Source of the DNA: Chrysogorgia sp. JL179-B06
Lineage: Eukaryota; Cnidaria; Anthozoa; Scleralcyonacea; Chrysogorgiidae
NCBI GenBank assembly: GCA_035772405.1
Contig: JAYKKM010000136.1
Coordinates: 100,001-164,000, forward strand
DNA: 64,000 nt
Direction of reading: 5' to 3'
The first letter of the stretch is position 1, and each line of letters starts with the position of its first letter. Positions 63,859 through 64,000 of the stretch are shown piece after piece. The position numbers were made by a program, and so were the translations under genes. The notes below the pieces were generated by a model. The model saw only the letters and a list, made by a program, of their open reading frames with translations, was not told the DNA's origin and did not search any database.

Positions 63859-64000
63859 GGCCCATTACTATATCTCTCTCATCTTTATGAACCCTTGATA
63901 TATGGGTAGCCAAACAATTTTTAAGAAACCATGATAATTCTGAAGTATGCTGGGAAAATTACAAGTTTCTTTTAAATAAAAGGTATTTAAATATGTTTGG
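63859..64000 (+). repeat. Gene-family unit, 5' region, copy 3 (cut by window end)
   Basis: GGCCCATTACTATATCTCTC and following bases match 53330-53469 and resemble 57938 onward. The next gene unit presumably begins here. Confidence 0.7.

Larger units (their letters stand above)
60310..64000 (+). repeat. Segmental duplication copy B (continues past the window)
   Basis: Matches copy A (30877-33368 plus 52092-53469). It lacks the Polinton and the 192 bp corresponding to 32559-32750. Identity looks near 99 percent. Confidence 0.93.

Overview
The window is animal nuclear DNA, most likely from an aquatic invertebrate. It is AT-rich and has no bacterial operons. It carries a Penelope-like retroelement, a Ty1/copia LTR retrotransposon, Pol III-type tRNA-derived repeats, a very large simple satellite and a complete Maverick/Polinton (adintovirus-like) element. 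Probable host exons are short and have GT/AG borders. No conserved single-copy host gene fixes the species.

Layout. 1-3800: decayed Penelope-like fragments on both strands and a (TA)n microsatellite. 3898-5325: five tandem units of about 277 bp, each with a tRNA-like sequence. 5326-30858: about 21 kb of a 32-bp satellite, interrupted at 23134-27583 by a copia element with identical 223-bp LTRs and a TTTAC target duplication. 30877-33368 and 52092-53469: copy A of a segmental duplication, split by the Polinton at 33369-52085. 53330-60300: tandem, rearranged copies of a tyrosine-recombinase-like gene family, invaded by foldback elements. 60310-64000: copy B of the duplication, which still holds the uninterrupted Polinton target site at 62616-62621.

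Polinton (18,717 bp, 6-bp target duplication CATATA). The left half reads mainly leftward: protein-primed DNA polymerase, a small zinc-finger protein, a zinc-ribbon protein resembling poxvirus late transcription factor 3, several small membrane or coiled-coil proteins, a Bro-N/VRR-NUC/zinc-finger protein, a membrane protein, a fibre-like protein and a large anchored protein. From a 17-bp near-palindromic divergent promoter at 43808 the right half reads rightward: penton-type minor capsid, chromodomain integrase, membrane protein, double-jelly-roll major capsid, packaging ATPase and a conserved accessory protein. These are the parts needed to replicate, package and integrate DNA. No adenovirus-type maturation protease was found, and the major capsid gene has a frame break at its 5' end.

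The most interesting pattern is regulatory. Almost every core gene has a short TATA-like motif (TATAGTAT type, often preceded by AAAACAC or AAAACAT) within about 0-12 nt of its ATG, and the element encodes a candidate cognate late factor. The gene at 49863 instead has a host-style promoter: a TATAAA box preceded by a cluster of NF-kB-type sites (GGGACTTTCC and relatives). The TIRs carry arrays of TCAAGGTCA, the monomer site of FTZ-F1/ERR nuclear receptors, and each TIR starts with a 132-bp self-complementary hairpin. Together these suggest a host-signal-driven early gene followed by element-driven late genes. That model is inference and untested.
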